Of a stretch of DNA of 64,000 nucleotides, positions 6,891 through 15,817 are shown one piece after another. Where the stretch lies: positions 36,229 to 100,228 of the forward strand of contig CAMEBF010000006.1 of the NCBI GenBank assembly GCA_945912145.1, read 5' to 3'. Position 1 is the stretch's first letter; each line of letters opens with the position of its first letter. The position numbers were made by a program, and so were the translations under genes. Under the pieces are notes generated by a model. The model made no database searches. It was given only the letters and a program-made list of their open reading frames with translations, and was not told where the DNA came from. The stretch is from an uncultured Clostridia bacterium. GTDB taxonomy: Bacteria; Bacillota; Clostridia; Oscillospirales; Acutalibacteraceae.

Positions 6891-8489
6891 TTATTTTACC
6901 TTTTTTCTCGCATAATCCGGCAGGAGAATCGGTGAAACGGCATCGGAAGTCAATCCGGCTTCGTCGAGCTGCCTTGCAAAACGGTCGAGATGCGACAAGT
7001 CAGGCGTTCCGATCCCGGTCTCTTTGGCGCGTTTTCCGGCGTTCCGTCCGGCGCTGCGTCCAAAGACGATAATATCCAGAAGCGAATTGCCCATTAGACG
7101 GTTCCTGCCGTGAATGCCGCCGACGACCTCACCGGCCGCAAAGAGATTCGGCACCGCCGTTTCACATGCCGGCGTAATATCCAATCCGCCGTTCTGATAA
7201 TGCAGCGTCGGATAGACGAGAATCGGCTCCCTGCGAATATCGATGCCATATTCCGCAAACATACGCAGCATCGCGGGAATGCGTTTTTCGATTGTGCCCA
7301 CGCCGTGTTTTCTCTCGATCATCGGGGTATCGAGCCAGACGCCGACACCCTCCACGGTATGCACGCCGTGATGGCGGTCGGAGCACTCGCGAATAATCGA
7401 CGCCGCCGAAACATCGCGTGTTTCAAGAGGGTGCATAAAGACCTCGCCGTCGGCGTTGACGAGCTTCGCGCCGAGTGAACGCACCTTTTCCGTCACAAGC
7501 GCGCCGAAAATCTGCTCCGGGAACGCCGCGCCGGTCGGGTGATATTGCAGCGTATCGGCGTAGAGCAGCTTTGCGCCGGCGCGGTAGCCGAGCACGAGGC
7601 CGTCCGCCGTCGCGCCGTAATGGTTCGAGGTCGGAAAGCCCTGATAATGCAAGCGTCCTGCGCCGCCTGTGGCGAGAATCACGGTCTTTGCCCTTGCGAC
7701 GAGCAGCTCCTGCGTTTCCATATTCATCAGCACCGCGCCTGCCGCTCTGCCGTTTTCATCGAGCAGTAGCTCCACCGCCGCCGTGAAATCGACGACGGGA
7801 ATCTTGCGGTTGAGCACCTCGTCCCGCAGCGTTCGCATGATCTCCGCGCCGGAATAATCCTTTGCCGCGTGCATTCTCTTGCGCGACGTGCCGCCGCCGT
7901 GGGTCGTCAGCATCGTACCGGTTTCGTCTTTATCAAATTCCACGCCGAGCCGGTTCAGCCACAGAATCGCCTCCGGCGCTTCGGTGACGAGCTTATAGAG
8001 CAGTTCCTTTTTCGCCGCGAAATGACCGCCGCCGTATGCGTCTAAGAAATGCACCGCCGGGCTGTCATTCGGCTTGTCCGCAGCCTGAATGCCGCCTTCC
8101 GCCATCATCGTGTTCGCGTCGCCGATGCGCAGCTTTGTCACGATCATCACGGACGCGCCGGTGTTGTCCGCTTCGATGGCAGCCGACGCGCCGGCTCCGC
8201 CGCCGCCGATAATCAGCACGTCCACATCATAATCAGGACGCGACACATCAAAATCGCTTGTGATGCGGCTTTTCGCCTGCAAGAGCGCCGCCAGCTCTTT
8301 CGGGACTTTCTCCCCCTGATTCTGCCCGACGAGCAGCTCGGCAAACTCGCCGTCGATATAATCGGGGTGATAGGTTTTCAGAAGCGTTTCTTTTTCCTCA
8401 GCCGTCATACGCTTCGGCTCGAACGCCGTATTGAACGCACGGTTCTGCTCGACCTTGGCAAGAGATTCTCTCATTTCATCCGGATACAT
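6891..8489 (-). CDS. FAD flavoprotein, fumarate reductase/L-aspartate oxidase family
   Basis: 532 residues. An N-terminal extension of about 88 residues precedes the FAD fold (DVLIIGGGGAGASAAIEAD). The family loops follow: MMAEGGIQAA, THGGGTSRKRMHAAKD, LQYHPTG and a C-terminal GEVVGGIHGRNRLMGNSL. The position that carries the covalent-FAD His in respiratory FrdA/SdhA is not His here (DANTMMAEGG), so FAD is probably non-covalent, as in soluble thiol:fumarate reductase and NadB. RBS AAGGAGG, 7 bases. Last gene of the Hdr/Flx operon and 12 bp after the FrdB-like gene, with which it should pair. Substrate likely fumarate or another enoate; not determined by sequence. Confidence 0.8.
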   Translation of the reverse strand: MYPDEMRESLAKVEQNRAFNTAFEPKRMTAEEKETLLKTYHPDYIDGEFAELLVGQNQGEKVPKELAALLQAKSRITSDFDVSRPDYDVDVLIIGGGGAGASAAIEADNTGASVMIVTKLRIGDANTMMAEGGIQAADKPNDSPAVHFLDAYGGGHFAAKKELLYKLVTEAPEAILWLNRLGVEFDKDETGTMLTTHGGGTSRKRMHAAKDYSGAEIMRTLRDEVLNRKIPVVDFTAAVELLLDENGRAAGAVLMNMETQELLVARAKTVILATGGAGRLHYQGFPTSNHYGATADGLVLGYRAGAKLLYADTLQYHPTGAAFPEQIFGALVTEKVRSLGAKLVNADGEVFMHPLETRDVSAASIIRECSDRHHGVHTVEGVGVWLDTPMIERKHGVGTIEKRIPAMLRMFAEYGIDIRREPILVYPTLHYQNGGLDITPACETAVPNLFAAGEVVGGIHGRNRLMGNSLLDIIVFGRSAGRNAGKRAKETGIGTPDLSHLDRFARQLDEAGLTSDAVSPILLPDYARKKVK

Positions 8490-8501
8490 CCTAACGCCTC
8501 C

Positions 8502-9167
8502 TTACTGCTCAATATCCCGGTGATGGTACAGCTCTTTGATTTCGTCAAGCGGCTTTTCCATGAGCGCCGATAATAGCTCCTCGAATTTGCCGTCGCCGAT
8601 CTCCTCTACACGGTCATTCAGATGCGCCGCTTCGGGCGTTAAATATTTGCCGTTAAGACGCCGTGCGAGCATCGCGACCTGTGGGTGCGAGATCCCGGCG
8701 GGACACCGCGACGAGCACACGCCGCACATCACGCAGTCAAAGGATTCCTCGGCGCATTTCTTGAAGTCGCCGCGCTGCGCGTACGCGATATACTGCATGA
8801 CGGAGAGCCCCTGCGTGCACGCCTTGGTGCAGGCATTGCAGCCGATGCACTTATACACTTCGGGGTAGAGCTGCATCATGAGCTGCTGCGACGGCGTGAC
8901 CGTTTCGATGTCGTAAACCTGCTTGATGAGCGGGAAAAACGGCATCGTCGCGATAACCATTCCCTCCTGAACCTGTGTCTGACAGGCAAGGCAGAAATGC
9001 AGCTCGCGATCCCCCTCAATGCGGTAGATCGTCGCGCACGCGCCGCAGAAACCGTTGCGGCAACCGCATCCACGGACGAGCTTATACCCGGCGTATTCCA
9101 TCGCCGTCATGATGGTCAGCTCACCCGGCACGCTGTATTTTTTTCCGAAAAGGTAAATTGTAACCAT
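8502..9167 (-). CDS. Fumarate reductase-type iron-sulfur subunit (2Fe-2S + two 4Fe-4S)
   Basis: 221 residues. A plant-type 2Fe-2S site (CGCRNGFCGAC with a later CLAC), then CIGCNACTKAC and CVMCGVCSSRC for two 4Fe-4S clusters, as in FrdB/SdhB and the N-terminal half of methanogen TfrB. The C-terminal CCG domain found in TfrB is absent; here CCG domains exist on HdrB in the same operon. Would carry electrons between the Hdr/Flx core and the flavoprotein encoded next. RBS AGAGGA 5 bases before ATG. Confidence 0.8.
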   Translation of the reverse strand: MVTIYLFGKKYSVPGELTIMTAMEYAGYKLVRGCGCRNGFCGACATIYRIEGDRELHFCLACQTQVQEGMVIATMPFFPLIKQVYDIETVTPSQQLMMQLYPEVYKCIGCNACTKACTQGLSVMQYIAYAQRGDFKKCAEESFDCVMCGVCSSRCPAGISHPQVAMLARRLNGKYLTPEAAHLNDRVEEIGDGKFEELLSALMEKPLDEIKELYHHRDIEQ

Positions 9168-9209
9168 GTTGTCCTCTCATTTCCTGACTTTTTCGCCAAA
9201 CGGCAAGCG

Positions 9210-10034
9210 TCAATATTCGTCCGGAAGCTCGTCCAGCTCGTCGAAGCGGAACACCGGGCCGTCCTTGCAGACATATTTCGAGCCGATGTTACACCGTCCG
9301 CACTTGCCGACGCCGCACTTCATGCGCAGCTCCATCGTTGTGTAAATCTGCGTTTTCGCAAAGCCCATTTCGAGCAGCTTCTGTAAGGTAAATTTAATCA
9401 TGATCGGCGGACCGCACAAGAGCACCGTTTTGTCGGTGTCGAACGCGAGTTCGCGCACAAAATCCGGCACAAAGCCAACATGACCGTCCCAGCCGTCCTG
9501 CGGACGGTCGATCGTCAGATGCACCCGCGTGCGTTCGTCCGCCGTCCACTCCTCGAGAATTTCGCGGTAATCGACCAAATCGTCCTTTGAACGCGAGCCG
9601 TAAACAATGTCAAGCACGCCGTAGTCGTTTCGGTTGTCACGGCAGTAATTGATGACGGAACGCAGAGGCGCAAGCCCGATACCGCCGGCGATAAAGAGCA
9701 GATTTTTCTGTTTCAATTCGCTTTCCACGGGGAAATGATTGCCGTAAGGCCCCCGGATCAGAATCTCCTGTCCGACCTCCATGGCGTGCAGCCAATCGGT
9801 CAGACAGCCGCACTTTTTAATGCTGAACTCCATATAGTCTTTGTTCGTGGGCGATGAAGTGATCGAAAACATCGCTTCACCGATCCCCGGCACGGAGAGC
9901 ATGGCGCATTGCCCCGGCAGATGCGAAAAGCACTTTTTGCCGTCGCGTCCGACAACGCGGAAAGTCTTCACATCGGGTGTGTCGAGCCGGATGTCGGTAA
10001 TCACGCCGATCATGGGGATGAGCGTTTCAGTCAT
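9210..10034 (-). CDS. FAD/NAD(P)-binding subunit, FlxA-like
   Basis: 274 residues of the ferredoxin-NADP reductase fold: FAD-binding half (LPGQCAMLSVPG, ITSSPT), an NAD(P)-binding half (FIAGGIGLAPLRSVI, VLLCGPPIMI) and a C-terminal 2Fe-2S motif (CGVGKCGRCNIG then YVCKDGPVF) as in PyrK, AsrB and FlxA. Should be the NADH entry point of the complex. RBS AAGGAGGG; the start overlaps the end of the FlxB-like gene by 8 bp, indicating coupled translation. Confidence 0.8.
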   Translation of the reverse strand: MTETLIPMIGVITDIRLDTPDVKTFRVVGRDGKKCFSHLPGQCAMLSVPGIGEAMFSITSSPTNKDYMEFSIKKCGCLTDWLHAMEVGQEILIRGPYGNHFPVESELKQKNLLFIAGGIGLAPLRSVINYCRDNRNDYGVLDIVYGSRSKDDLVDYREILEEWTADERTRVHLTIDRPQDGWDGHVGFVPDFVRELAFDTDKTVLLCGPPIMIKFTLQKLLEMGFAKTQIYTTMELRMKCGVGKCGRCNIGSKYVCKDGPVFRFDELDELPDEY

Positions 10035-11046
10035 CGGAGACCCTCCTTGCCGTTTTGACGATATTCAGCCCCTGCGGACAGCTCCTGACGCACCTGCCGC
10101 AGCCGACGCAGGAAACCAAACCGCCGTTATTTTCGGGAAAATATTTGAGCTTGTGCATAAACCGCTGCCGAAAACGCTCTTTCTGCGTTTTACGCGGATT
10201 GCCGTGCGCCATTCTGGTAAAATCGGAATACATGCACGAATCCCAGCAACGAAACTTCCGCACTGTTTCGCCGCAGTCAAAATCACGGACATCGTAACAT
10301 TGACAGGTCGGGCAGACGAATGTGCACAGTCCGCAGCCGAGACAGCCCTTATAAATCTCGTCCCAGACAGGAGACGCAAAAATCTCTTTTTCGTCCGTAT
10401 TTTCCCAATATGACAAATTGAGATTTGCAAGCGGCAATTGATTTGCGATCGTCTTTATGGTATCCTGATAAGATTTGATCTCGCCGCCGTCGCATTCTTC
10501 CAGAATATCGGTCAGATTTTCGGTCAGATTTTCGCCCTTATCCGTGCGTGGCTGCCAATAGAGAAAACCGTCCGTGAGCCAGACGGAAATATCCCCTTTC
10601 GGCTCGGCGGGATCAATGCCGAACGCCGTACAGAAGCAGCTCGTATCCGGCTCGCCGCAGGCAACGGTGATGACCGTTCCGGCTTCACGCCGATCCCGAT
10701 AATACGGATCGACCGGCTCGGACAAAAACACTTGATCGAGCAGCGAAAAGCTCGCGGCGTCGCAGGCGCGGACGCCGAAAACGACGAACGGCTCGTTCCC
10801 GTTCTGATTTTCGAGAATCTCGATTTTTTTGCCGGTCATTCTAAACGCGGCGATATTCTCCACCTGCGGGAAGAAAAAGTCCTTCGCGCTACGGACGGTG
10901 TTGAGCGCGCCGACGGCATAATCTACTCCCTGTTCATAGCGGACGAACGAAACGGCGCCGTCTTTTTCACCGGGCAGATACAGCGGACAAAGGCTGTCAA
11001 GACGCTCGAACAGCTCCGACATTCTGTCAGATGAAAGCTTACGCAT
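10027..11046 (-). CDS. Iron-sulfur subunit, FlxB/AsrA-like
   Basis: 339 residues from the ATG at 11046, preferred over the start 8 codons upstream because GGGGAG lies 6 bases before it. The N-terminal part resembles the AsrA/hydrogenase beta-type domain (FVVFGVRACDAASFSLLDQ). The C-terminal part has two 4Fe-4S motifs, CLGCGLCTFVCPTCQC and CVGCGRCVRSCP. In Flx complexes this subunit relays electrons between the NADH-oxidising FlxA and the rest. Overlaps both neighbours. Confidence 0.75.
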   Translation of the reverse strand: MRKLSSDRMSELFERLDSLCPLYLPGEKDGAVSFVRYEQGVDYAVGALNTVRSAKDFFFPQVENIAAFRMTGKKIEILENQNGNEPFVVFGVRACDAASFSLLDQVFLSEPVDPYYRDRREAGTVITVACGEPDTSCFCTAFGIDPAEPKGDISVWLTDGFLYWQPRTDKGENLTENLTDILEECDGGEIKSYQDTIKTIANQLPLANLNLSYWENTDEKEIFASPVWDEIYKGCLGCGLCTFVCPTCQCYDVRDFDCGETVRKFRCWDSCMYSDFTRMAHGNPRKTQKERFRQRFMHKLKYFPENNGGLVSCVGCGRCVRSCPQGLNIVKTARRVSDD

Positions 11047-11986
11047 GACCTTCTCCCCTTTCATAGACAACCGACGGTTCCGCGTCGTCTTTGGTAAACG
11101 TCAGAAGCGCGGCCTCGTCCCCGTCGCCGTAAAGCTTATGAATATCCTTGATATATTTGCGGTTGAGCAGATGCAGCGGAATTTTTTCGGGACAGACGCG
11201 CGAGCATTCGCCGCAGTCGGTGCAGCGTCCGCACACATGGAACGAACGAATGATATGATAAAGATTTTCCTCGAAATCGTCGGCATTCGCCTTGGAATCC
11301 ATACCCGACGACGGATTATCAAAAATACATTTGACGCACGAACACGCCGGACAGACATTGCGGCAGGCATTACAGCGGATACACTTAGAAAGCTGACTGC
11401 GCCAGAACGCGAACCGTGCTTCGGGATTCTTCTCTTCGAGCGCCGTCACACCGGCAAAGCGGTCGTTCACAGTCGTGTCCTCTGACAGCTCCGGGCTCAG
11501 GACTTCGTCACAGCCGACGTGCTCCTTGCCGACGCAGGACAGGCACTTTTCATAAAGGACATCCTGTCTCGGAACGGTTTGCTCGCCGTAGAGCGTCACG
11601 ACCGTCAGCGTATCGCCGTTTTCCTGTATATCTATCATCCCTTTGATGCCCTTATCGCTGATTTTATCGACGTCGATTTTCCCGCGGCACGGCACACCCA
11701 GCGCGTAAATTTTCTCGCGACGGACGCGGTGCTCTTTTGTCAGGAGCTGCAAGCCCCTCGAATCGCAGGGTTTAAGAAGCAGGAGGACTGTGCCGTCCTT
11801 CTTCGTCTCGTTTATCATATATTTGCAAAGGTTCGCGCCGCACAGGCTGTTATACACGACGGAATCGAAATCCTCCGTAAACAGCGCCGGCTCGGTATCG
11901 AACCCCAATTCGCCCTTTTTCCAGCCGAATACACGGTCGGCTTTGCCCTCGGACACAAGCTTTTTGATGGTTTTGGTTATTTGCAT
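11039..11986 (-). CDS. Iron-sulfur subunit, FlxC/FrhB-like
   Basis: 315 residues from the ATG at 11986 (GGAGGA 6 bases before). N-terminal segment with LKPCDSRGLQLL as in FrhB-like/FlxC proteins, a CLSC..GCDE cysteine pair, then CIRCNACRNVCPACSC and CGRCTDCGECSRVCP for two 4Fe-4S clusters. Paralogous in layout to the FlxB-like product that follows it, with which it overlaps by 8 bp. Likely an electron-wire subunit of the HdrABC-Flx complex. Confidence 0.7.
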   Translation of the reverse strand: MQITKTIKKLVSEGKADRVFGWKKGELGFDTEPALFTEDFDSVVYNSLCGANLCKYMINETKKDGTVLLLLKPCDSRGLQLLTKEHRVRREKIYALGVPCRGKIDVDKISDKGIKGMIDIQENGDTLTVVTLYGEQTVPRQDVLYEKCLSCVGKEHVGCDEVLSPELSEDTTVNDRFAGVTALEEKNPEARFAFWRSQLSKCIRCNACRNVCPACSCVKCIFDNPSSGMDSKANADDFEENLYHIIRSFHVCGRCTDCGECSRVCPEKIPLHLLNRKYIKDIHKLYGDGDEAALLTFTKDDAEPSVVYERGEGHA

Positions 11987-12417
11987 CGGAGATCCTCCAA
12001 CCTTTTGCATTCGCCCAGTTCATGGATTTTTGCCGCAAAATCATTCATCGTGGCGGCGAACTTTGCGCCCTCTGCCGCCGAAATCCATTCCACGCGCGTC
12101 CGCTCTTTTTCGATACCCAGATATTCGAGCATGGAGAACAGCAGCGTCATGCGGCGTCTCGTATAATAATTGCCCGTCGAATAATGGCAGTCGCCGGGAT
12201 GACAGCCGGCAAGAATCACGCCGTCCGCGCCCTTTTGAAAAGCCCTGAGAATAAAGGTGGGATTGACGCGGCAGGAACAGGGCACGCGGATAATCTTGAC
12301 TTCGGCAGGGTACGCGAGCCTCCCCGAACCGGCCAAATCCGCTCCGGCGTAGCTGCACCAGTTGCAGCAGAACGCGACGATCAGCGGCGTAAATTCTCCG
12401 TTTTCGTTCATCGGCAT
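11977..12417 (-). CDS. MvhD/FlxD-like 2Fe-2S subunit
   Basis: 146 residues from the ATG at 12417, where GGAGGT sits 9 bases upstream; two codons later there is another ATG overlapping the HdrA stop. FCCNWCSYAGADLAG near the N-terminus and GCHPGDCHYSTGN are signature motifs of MvhD, the small protein that links an electron donor module to HdrA. Positioned between hdrA and the flx genes, exactly where the family normally sits. Confidence 0.85.
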   Translation of the reverse strand: MPMNENGEFTPLIVAFCCNWCSYAGADLAGSGRLAYPAEVKIIRVPCSCRVNPTFILRAFQKGADGVILAGCHPGDCHYSTGNYYTRRRMTLLFSMLEYLGIEKERTRVEWISAAEGAKFAATMNDFAAKIHELGECKRLEDLRCK

Positions 12418-14396
12418 ATCGCATCCACCTCCGCAAAAATCTGATTCGACGAAAAGCCCTTCAAGTCCATCGCGCCGGACGGACAGGCGACCGTACACGC
12501 GCCGCAGCCGTGGCAGACCGCTTCATTGACAACGGCGATACGCCGTATCTCCTTCCCGGTGCCGTCGTTGACCTCGGCTTCGGTATACGTGATCGCGCCG
12601 AACGGACAGACCTTTTCGCAGTTTGAGCAGCCGCTGCACACAAGGGAGTCGCTTCTCGCGACACAAGGGTTGCTCTTAAGTTTATTTTTGGACAGCAATC
12701 CGATCACCTTGACCGCCGCTGCGCCTGCCTGTGAGACCGTTTCGGGAATATCCTTCGGTCCCTGGCAGAAGCCCGACAGGAACACGCCCGCCGTAGGGCT
12801 TTCCACGGGACGCAGCTTCGGGTGCGCCTCGGTGAAGAAATCGTTGGTGTCCATGCTCGCCGTCAGCATCGTCGCAAGGCTCCGCGCCGTTTTGTCCGGC
12901 TCCGTTGCCGCCGCCAGAATCACCATATCGGCGGAAATCGTCAGCTGTTCGTTCGCGAGCAGGTCGGAAGCGCGCACCATCAGGTGTCCCGCACCGTCGT
13001 CATAGACCTTGCCGACCATACCTTTTATATAATGAACGCCGTACTGCTCCACCGCGCGGCGGTAGAACTCGTCGAAATTCTTGCCCGGTGTGCGCACATC
13101 GATATAAAACACATAAACCTCGGTGTCGGGGTATTTTTCACGCACCAGCATGGCGTGCTTGGCGGTGTACATACAACAGATCTTGGAGCAATACTCCTTG
13201 CCCCGACCCGACGTATCACGCGAGCCGACGCATTGCACAAAGACCAATGTTTTCGGCGGTTTGCCGTCGGACGGCCGCTCCAAATGGCCTTTCGTAGGCC
13301 CGGCGGCGTTGAGAATCCGTTCAAATTCGAGAGACGTCACAACATCGGGATAGGTCTGATAGCCGAACTCGCCGAACTTGTCAAGCGAAATCGGATTGAA
13401 GCCCGTCGCGGCGACGATCGCGCCGTATTCCTGCTCGACGATCTCATCCTGCTGTGAAAAATCAATCGCTTTGGCGGCGCAGTTCATCTGACACAGACCG
13501 CATTTGCCCGTTTTGAATTTCAAGCATTGTTCGGTGTCGATGACGGGAACATTCGGGATCGCCTGCGCAAACGGGATATAGATCGCGCCGCGTTTATCAA
13601 GCGACAGATTGAATTCATTGCCGCCTTTGCGGGACGGACATTTCTGCGTGCAGACGCCGCAGCCCGAGCACAAATCCTCATGCACATAGCGCGCTTTTTT
13701 CCGGATCTTCACGCGGAAATTGCCGACGTAGCCCTTAACCTCCTCGATCTCGCTGTAGGTATAGAGCGTGATATTCTCATGCTGCGCCGCCTCGACCATC
13801 TTCGGCGTCAGGATGCACGCCGCACAGTCAAGCGTCGGGAACGTCTTGTCGAGCTGCGCCATTTTGCCCCCGATGGTGGGCTTTTTCTCCACAATATCGA
13901 CCGGATAGCCCGCCTCGGCGATGTCCAGCGCCGTCTGAATGCCCGCAATGCCGCCGCCGATGACCAGAGCACGCTTGACGACGGGACTTTCTCCTGCCGT
14001 CAGCGGTGCGTTCAGCCGCACTTTCGCGATCGCCGCTCTGCCGAGCACCACGGCTTTCGCCGTCGCCGTCATCCTGTCCTTATGAATCCACGAGCATTGC
14101 TCGCGAATGTTGGCGATCTCCACCATATAGGGATTGAGTCCCGATTCTTCTGCCGTTTTGCGGAACGTCGCCTCGTGCATACGCGGTGAGCAGGAGCAGA
14201 CCACCACGCCTGTCAACTGATTTTCTTTGATCGCATTCCGAATTAACTGCTGTCCGTTTTCGGAGCACATATACGGATAATCCGCCGCAAAAACGACATT
14301 CGGTTCGTTTTTCAGCGTTTCCGCCACCTGTTTCACATCGACCGCCGCGGCAATATTACTGCCGCAATGGCAGACAAAAACACCGATTCTCTGCAT
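12408..14396 (-). CDS. hdrA: Heterodisulfide reductase subunit A-like protein
   Basis: 662 residues from the ATG at 14396 (GAGGTG 7 bases upstream). N-terminal VFVCHCGSNI domain, FAD-binding GGGIAGIQTALDIAEAGYPV, the family segment GGKMAQLDKTFPTLDCAACI, two internal cysteine clusters (CSGCGVCTQKCPS; CGLCQMNC) and a C-terminal ferredoxin pair (CSGCSNCEKVCPFGA, CHGCGACTVACPSGA). HdrA carries the bifurcating FAD that splits electron pairs between ferredoxin and a higher-potential acceptor. Flanked by hdrC and the mvhD-like gene. Confidence 0.9.
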   Translation of the reverse strand: MQRIGVFVCHCGSNIAAAVDVKQVAETLKNEPNVVFAADYPYMCSENGQQLIRNAIKENQLTGVVVCSCSPRMHEATFRKTAEESGLNPYMVEIANIREQCSWIHKDRMTATAKAVVLGRAAIAKVRLNAPLTAGESPVVKRALVIGGGIAGIQTALDIAEAGYPVDIVEKKPTIGGKMAQLDKTFPTLDCAACILTPKMVEAAQHENITLYTYSEIEEVKGYVGNFRVKIRKKARYVHEDLCSGCGVCTQKCPSRKGGNEFNLSLDKRGAIYIPFAQAIPNVPVIDTEQCLKFKTGKCGLCQMNCAAKAIDFSQQDEIVEQEYGAIVAATGFNPISLDKFGEFGYQTYPDVVTSLEFERILNAAGPTKGHLERPSDGKPPKTLVFVQCVGSRDTSGRGKEYCSKICCMYTAKHAMLVREKYPDTEVYVFYIDVRTPGKNFDEFYRRAVEQYGVHYIKGMVGKVYDDGAGHLMVRASDLLANEQLTISADMVILAAATEPDKTARSLATMLTASMDTNDFFTEAHPKLRPVESPTAGVFLSGFCQGPKDIPETVSQAGAAAVKVIGLLSKNKLKSNPCVARSDSLVCSGCSNCEKVCPFGAITYTEAEVNDGTGKEIRRIAVVNEAVCHGCGACTVACPSGAMDLKGFSSNQIFAEVDAICR

Positions 14397-14407
14397 CTTG
14401 CCGCACC

Positions 14408-14794
14408 TCACTTACTGTATTTCCGGAAAGCCGCCATCAAGAGCTGCCCCGGGGTTTCCTCATCGAGCAGAGCAGCCACGTCGTCGGGCTTCAGACGGTC
14501 ATTGCCGATGGACCTCTCCCGCAACGTCCTGACCGCCTCGACCAGATTCGCCGGCATGACGTTCCTCGGACAACGCTCCACGCAGACAAAGCACGACAGG
14601 CAATGATACAGCGACTCCGATTCCATCAGCTTCTTGATCTGCCCTTTGGCAATCATATCCACGAACTGATGCGGGTGATACTCCATTTCGTCATACGACG
14701 GGCACGCGCCGGAGCATTTGCCGCATTTCATACATTTTTCCGGGTGCACGCCGCTCAAAAGCAGTGCCTCCTCGCAGTAATCGCGTTCCGTCAT
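14408..14794 (-). CDS. hdrC: Heterodisulfide reductase subunit C-like protein
   Basis: 128 residues from the ATG at 14794, which has GGGGAGGA upstream and overlaps the hdrB stop as ATGA. Two 4Fe-4S motifs, CMKCGKCSGACPS and CLSCFVCVERCPR, the standard HdrC pattern. It passes electrons from HdrA to HdrB. Confidence 0.88.
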   Translation of the reverse strand: MTERDYCEEALLLSGVHPEKCMKCGKCSGACPSYDEMEYHPHQFVDMIAKGQIKKLMESESLYHCLSCFVCVERCPRNVMPANLVEAVRTLRERSIGNDRLKPDDVAALLDEETPGQLLMAAFRKYSK

Positions 14795-15570
14795 GCTTCG
14801 TCCTCCCCGATTCCCAGCGCCTCGCACAGAATTTGTGTAAAATACCGGACGGGGATATCGCTGTATTTTTTCAGATTATAATAACAGAGCGGACACGCCG
14901 TGATGATGCAGTCCGCGCCGTGGGCTTTCGCGCTTCCGATGATGTCGCGGCACTTTTTTTCGGTCAGCGTCTGATTCTCCGCCGCCATATAGCCGCCGCA
15001 GCATTCATTCCGGAACGGATAGACGACCGCTTCCCCACCGAGCGACGTGATATAATCCTCCATGATACGGGGATTTTCCGCATCGTCAAAGCCGATGATT
15101 GCCGACGGCCGCAGGATCAGACAGCCGTAATACGGCGCAATTCTTTGTCCCGTCAGGGGATTTGTGACCTTTTTCCGCAGAGCCTCAAAACCGATATCGT
15201 CGCGCAGCATCTCTAAAAAATGCAGCACTCTCGTTTCTCCGCCGTAGTCGATCTCTGCATACGAACGCACTTTGTTCCGCACAGTATCGCTGTTTTTCAT
15301 ATCGTAATTGACCGATTTGAGCACGTGATAGCACGCCGAACAGACCGTCAGCAGATCGCGTCCGTTATCTTTTGCGCTCTGCAAAGCCCGAACGGACGGC
15401 AGCTTATGCGCGTTCTCGTTTGACGCCATCGGATAGACGCCGCCGCAGCATTGCCATTCGGGCAGTTCGCGCAGCTCGACGCCCAGAGCTTCAGCCGCTG
15501 TCATCGCCGACTTTTCAAGCGCAGACGCCTGATTTTTCAGTGTGCAGCCCGGATAATAATCATAAATCAT
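14791..15570 (-). CDS. hdrB: Heterodisulfide reductase subunit B-like protein
   Basis: 259 residues from the ATG at 15570 (GGAGGG 5-6 bases upstream); 58 further codons are open upstream but lack family sequence. Two CCG domains with WQCCGG and NECCGG plus YYPGCTL and CSACYHVL cysteines, which bind the non-cubane 4Fe-4S clusters that reduce disulfides in HdrB. First gene of the nine-gene operon. In a non-methanogen the partner may be another thiol/disulfide, DsrC-like protein, or the fumarate reductase-type module encoded downstream. Confidence 0.88.
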   Translation of the reverse strand: MIYDYYPGCTLKNQASALEKSAMTAAEALGVELRELPEWQCCGGVYPMASNENAHKLPSVRALQSAKDNGRDLLTVCSACYHVLKSVNYDMKNSDTVRNKVRSYAEIDYGGETRVLHFLEMLRDDIGFEALRKKVTNPLTGQRIAPYYGCLILRPSAIIGFDDAENPRIMEDYITSLGGEAVVYPFRNECCGGYMAAENQTLTEKKCRDIIGSAKAHGADCIITACPLCYYNLKKYSDIPVRYFTQILCEALGIGEDEA

Positions 15571-15599
15571 GAAATCCCTCCGCCGGAAAACTTCTATAT

Positions 15600-15628
15600 A
15601 TTTTATCATAATAAAGAGCGCATTGCAA
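15600..15628 (-). promoter_or_regulatory. Promoter of the hdr/flx operon
   Basis: Minus strand TTGCAA (15623-15628), 17-bp spacer, TAAAAT (15600-15605), about 25 bp before the hdrB ATG. It argues against the longer hdrB frame, whose start would be upstream of this promoter. Confidence 0.55.
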
Positions 15629-15751
15629 CAACAAATTGACACGACGCGACATTTTCCGCCCCTCTGCCGCATTTTCGGCAAAGTCGCGAAAAACGGAACG
15701 CCATCCATGAAAAAATTGATAAAAAATTTTACGGAGCTTTCCAATTTTATA

Positions 15752-15780
15752 TTGACAATCCCCGTTTGATTCGGTATAAT
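15752..15780 (+). promoter_or_regulatory. Consensus promoter of the 15818 gene
   Basis: Perfect TTGACA (15752-15757), 17 bp, perfect TATAAT (15775-15780). The best promoter in the window, implying strong constitutive expression of the secreted protein that follows. Confidence 0.85.
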
Positions 15781-15817
15781 AAGGATGCATTATAGTTTTC
15801 AATAAGGAGGAAAACTC

